A stretch of 64,000 nucleotides of DNA, from the NCBI RefSeq assembly GCF_947489565.1, contig NZ_CANLEA010000015.1:134410-198409 (forward strand), given 5' to 3'. The notes under the pieces were generated by a model. That model made no database searches. It saw nothing but the letters and a program-made list of their open reading frames with translations, and was not told the origin of the DNA. Shown in pieces: positions 62,503 through 64,000 of the stretch; within the stretch, counting starts at the first letter, position 1; each line of letters starts with the position of its first letter. This stretch comes from an uncultured Kordia sp. (GTDB lineage: Bacteria > Bacteroidota > Bacteroidia > Flavobacteriales > Flavobacteriaceae). Position numbers and translations under genes: made by a program.

Positions 62503-62673
62503 TTAACAATCGATAAATAATGATAATCCGCAAGGATATGTTTCGTCTATCCAACAACAAATAGTACAATCTGTACGTCTTGTTCCTTCTCCAGCACCTG
62601 TAATGCTAGCATGTTCTAATGATGAAATTGCTTTTTTGTTAAGCGTTAATTTTTGTAAGGTTCTTTTTTTCAT
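62503..62673 (-). CDS. Short class I lanthipeptide-like RiPP precursor, 56 aa, 5 Cys
   Basis: This small gene reads MKKRTLQKLTLNKKAISSLE, then HASITGAGEG and a short Cys-rich end (TDCTICCWIDETYPCG, then LSLFIDC). The leader matches the family pattern (K-x-L-x-LNKKAIxxL). No Gly-Gly is present; Gly-Ala-Gly sits at the equivalent place. The core is about half the length of its neighbours. The 20-nt gap to the next precursor and shared direction suggest co-transcription. Confidence 0.78.
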   Translation of the reverse strand: MKKRTLQKLTLNKKAISSLEHASITGAGEGTRRTDCTICCWIDETYPCGLSLFIDC

Positions 62674-62871
62674 AATGATTAAGTTTTTAGATCATTAAAT
62701 TAAAAAGAAGCGATTGATTTTGGCTACGGTTTTGCCGTAAAATAAGTGTTCTTGTTTGTAAATGAGGTGTTTACTGTTGGGAACTATGTTGCGGTTTTCA
62801 TTGTGTGGGAATGAAACTATATGTAGTTTTTATAAAATGAATAGGAGCAAAACTTATTAATTCCAAATAAA

Positions 62872-62904
62872 AAATCCATATAATATTAAATACTACATGG
62901 ATTT
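62872..62904 (-). terminator. Terminator-like hairpin after the 44-aa precursor
   Basis: Inverted repeat AAATCCAT / ATGGATTT with a 17-base loop; on the minus strand a T tract follows. It separates the 44-aa precursor (ending at 62957) from the three-gene precursor operon. Confidence 0.55.
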
Positions 62905-62956
62905 AAAATCTAAAGCTTATCTAAACTATTATAAGAAGACAGCTTTTGTATTTTCC

Positions 62957-63091
62957 TTATAAAGGATAGCAACAATGTTCATGTGTAAGATTCACGTTAG
63001 AATGTGAATATCCAGCTTTGATCGTTTTAGGATCAAATGAAGAAATTGCTTTTTTGTTTAACTGTAATGTTTTTGGACTTTGTTTTTTCAT
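62957..63091 (-). CDS. Very short lanthipeptide-like precursor, 44 aa, 2 Cys
   Basis: The start at ATG 63091 gives KKQSPKTLQLNKKAISSF, the family leader; a 24-residue N-terminal extension in the same frame lacks support. Lys-Ala-Gly (IKAG) stands where others have Gly-Gly. The remaining ~16 residues (YSHSNVNLTHEHCCYPL) contain adjacent Cys-Cys and three His, so this peptide may be a metal ligand, a tiny lanthipeptide or a decayed member. It has a separate terminator. Confidence 0.7.
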   Translation of the reverse strand: MKKQSPKTLQLNKKAISSFDPKTIKAGYSHSNVNLTHEHCCYPL

Positions 63092-63270
63092 AATAAAATG
63101 TTTTATGGTTTTAAAGTCTAAAAGTATATAAATACATGTATGTAGAAGTGCGATGTCTCCCAAATTCAGTTAAAAATACGTGTGTGTGTGTACGTGGACT
63201 TTTTTGGTTGATTGCACCTTGATTATGCTCGATATGGTAGAGGTGAGCGGGCATTATTTTCTTTAAAAAC

Positions 63271-63301
63271 AAAAAACCGAAACGTGATGTTTCGGTTTTT
63301 T
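63271..63301 (-). terminator. Terminator of tRNA-Ser
   Basis: A 13-bp stem AAAAAACCGAAAC / GTTTCGGTTTTTT with a five-base loop; on the minus strand it lies directly after the tRNA. Confidence 0.85.
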
Positions 63302-63303
63302 AG

Positions 63304-63388
63304 CGGAGAAAGAGGGATTCGAACCCCCGGACCTGTTACAGTCAACAGTTTTCAAGACTGCCGCATTCGACCACTCTGCCATTTCTCC
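63304..63388 (-). tRNA. tRNA-Ser (anticodon UGA)
   Basis: This 85-nt tRNA on the minus strand has an acceptor stem GGAGAAA pairing with TTTCTCC and discriminator G. The anticodon stem GCAGT/ACTGT has the loop CTTGAAA, giving UGA. A long variable arm is present, as in serine tRNAs, and the T arm contains GGTTCGAATC. CCA is not encoded. A strong hairpin terminator follows. Confidence 0.97.
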
Positions 63389-63627
63389 GAGTGTCTCATC
63401 AGGTATTTCCTGATTGCGGATGCAAATATAGAAACCTTTTTTAATTCTAAAAACAAATTGAGAGGTTTTTTTGAAAAAAATGTGAATTGCTAAAACTGAT
63501 TTTTTCTAATGTATTGTTGTTCAAAAAAGTAGAGAATCGCTAGCCGAAGGTTTATAAATTAAAGCCGCAGAATAATTGAAGTGTTTATAGTTGTAATGGG
63601 CGCAATAAAGACGATCAAACGTGTTTT

Positions 63628-64000
63628 TTAAAGAATAGAAATTGCTTTTTTGTCATCATCTAAAGCTACAAAAGTGAATTTTCCAGTAACAGCTTTTTCT
63701 CGTGAATAATCATACATTTTTTCTTTAAAAATATCTACTGTTACCTCACAACTCGTATTTCCTACTTTAGTGACGGTAGCAACGAGTTCTACAATTGAAC
63801 CTTCGGGAATGGATTTTTTAAAGTCTACTTTATCAGAAGAAACGGTGACTACTTTTTTACGGCTAAAACGAGTAGCGCAAATAAAAGAAACCTCATCCAT
63901 TAACTGCAATGCAGTTCCACCAAATAAAGTATTATAATGATTGGTTGTATTAGGAAATATAGCTTTGAATATTCTAGTTTCTGATCGTTCTATACGTTCT
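63628..64000 (-). CDS. Acyl-CoA thioesterase, hotdog fold (5' end outside window)
   Basis: The frame is open to the window edge, so the gene starts beyond base 64000; TTG at 63909 is not the start. The visible 123 residues contain TNHYNTLFGGTALQLMDEV, FICATRFSRKKVVTVSSDKV, DFKKSIPEGSIVELVATV and the RE-AVTGKFTFVALDDDKKA end, typical of YciA/BFIT-type hotdog thioesterases that hydrolyse acyl-CoA to free acid and CoA. The conserved Asn (TNHYN) and Asp (LMDEV) line the active site in this family. It stands separate from neighbours, with 239 bp of empty sequence towards the tRNA. Confidence 0.88.
   Translation of the reverse strand, partial: ERIERSETRIFKAIFPNTTNHYNTLFGGTALQLMDEVSFICATRFSRKKVVTVSSDKVDFKKSIPEGSIVELVATVTKVGNTSCEVTVDIFKEKMYDYSREKAVTGKFTFVALDDDKKAISIL

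Noticed and set aside
62483-62569. N-terminal extension of the 78-aa lanthipeptide-like precursor
   Set aside because: It starts at a TTG inside the adjacent 56-aa precursor gene in another frame; the leader begins at the ATG at 62482.
63092-63388. Integration site at tRNA-Ser for a mobile island with the peptide genes
   Set aside because: No integrase, no direct repeat of the tRNA 3' end was seen in the window.

Overview
The window is AT-rich DNA of a marine-type flavobacterium (Bacteroidota, Flavobacteriaceae; gene content and small-peptide families look most like Kordia, which is inference). Signs of this are signal peptides ending in ...AFAQ or ...KAQ, lipoboxes of the FSC-Q-K type, type IX secretion (T9SS) sorting domains of both the YPNP type and the gliding-associated type B, promoters with the Bacteroidetes -7 box TAnnTTTG, and class I lanthipeptide-like leaders (KNLxLNKxxIxxL).

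Layout. 1-12.0 kb: two giant secreted leucine-rich repeat (LRR) proteins in tandem, followed by the wreck of a third copy and a small T9SS cargo gene. 12.9-17.1 kb: a duplicated-domain membrane protein and a PKD/type B T9SS protein. 17.4-30.9 kb: a five-gene minus-strand operon encoding a vWA membrane protein, a large Hsp70/actin-fold (SrfB-like) ATPase, an acidic coiled-coil membrane protein, a 1744-residue polytopic protein ending in a penicillin-binding transpeptidase domain, and a small membrane protein. It is the best candidate here for an undescribed system. 31.3-39.5 kb: a stress island with two paralogous lipoproteins, two small cytoplasmic proteins, four tandem-domain universal stress proteins, a receiver-CRP response regulator and its PAS histidine kinase. 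Three of the stress promoters carry the same CRP-type palindrome exactly 23 nt from the -7 box, which makes the island look like one regulon controlled by the adjacent regulator. 39.6-46.3 kb: a lanthipeptide-like precursor, two paralogous lipoproteins, a LytS/LytTR-type two-component pair and a GH64-like beta-1,3-glucanase without a signal peptide. 46.4-52.4 kb: ordinary genes (M28 peptidase, DUF3108, DUF423, hypotheticals). 52.4-60.9 kb: a copper/heavy-metal efflux cluster (HYC_CC_PP protein, CusA, CusC, HMA-MauE fusion, CusB, HMA lipoprotein). 61.0-64.0 kb: an MscS channel, four more lanthipeptide-like precursors (one only 56 residues), tRNA-Ser(UGA), and the 3' part of an acyl-CoA thioesterase gene.

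How genes work together. The efflux genes form a complete RND tripartite pump plus metal-binding helpers. The stress island links a sensor, a DNA-binding response regulator and its probable targets. The 17.4-30.9 kb operon joins a cytoplasmic ATPase to envelope proteins and a cell-wall enzyme, suggesting an energy-dependent envelope or peptidoglycan machine. The five lanthipeptide-like precursors have no LanB/LanC or transporter in the window, so they must rely on enzymes encoded elsewhere if they are modified. All functions are read from sequence; no database search was possible.
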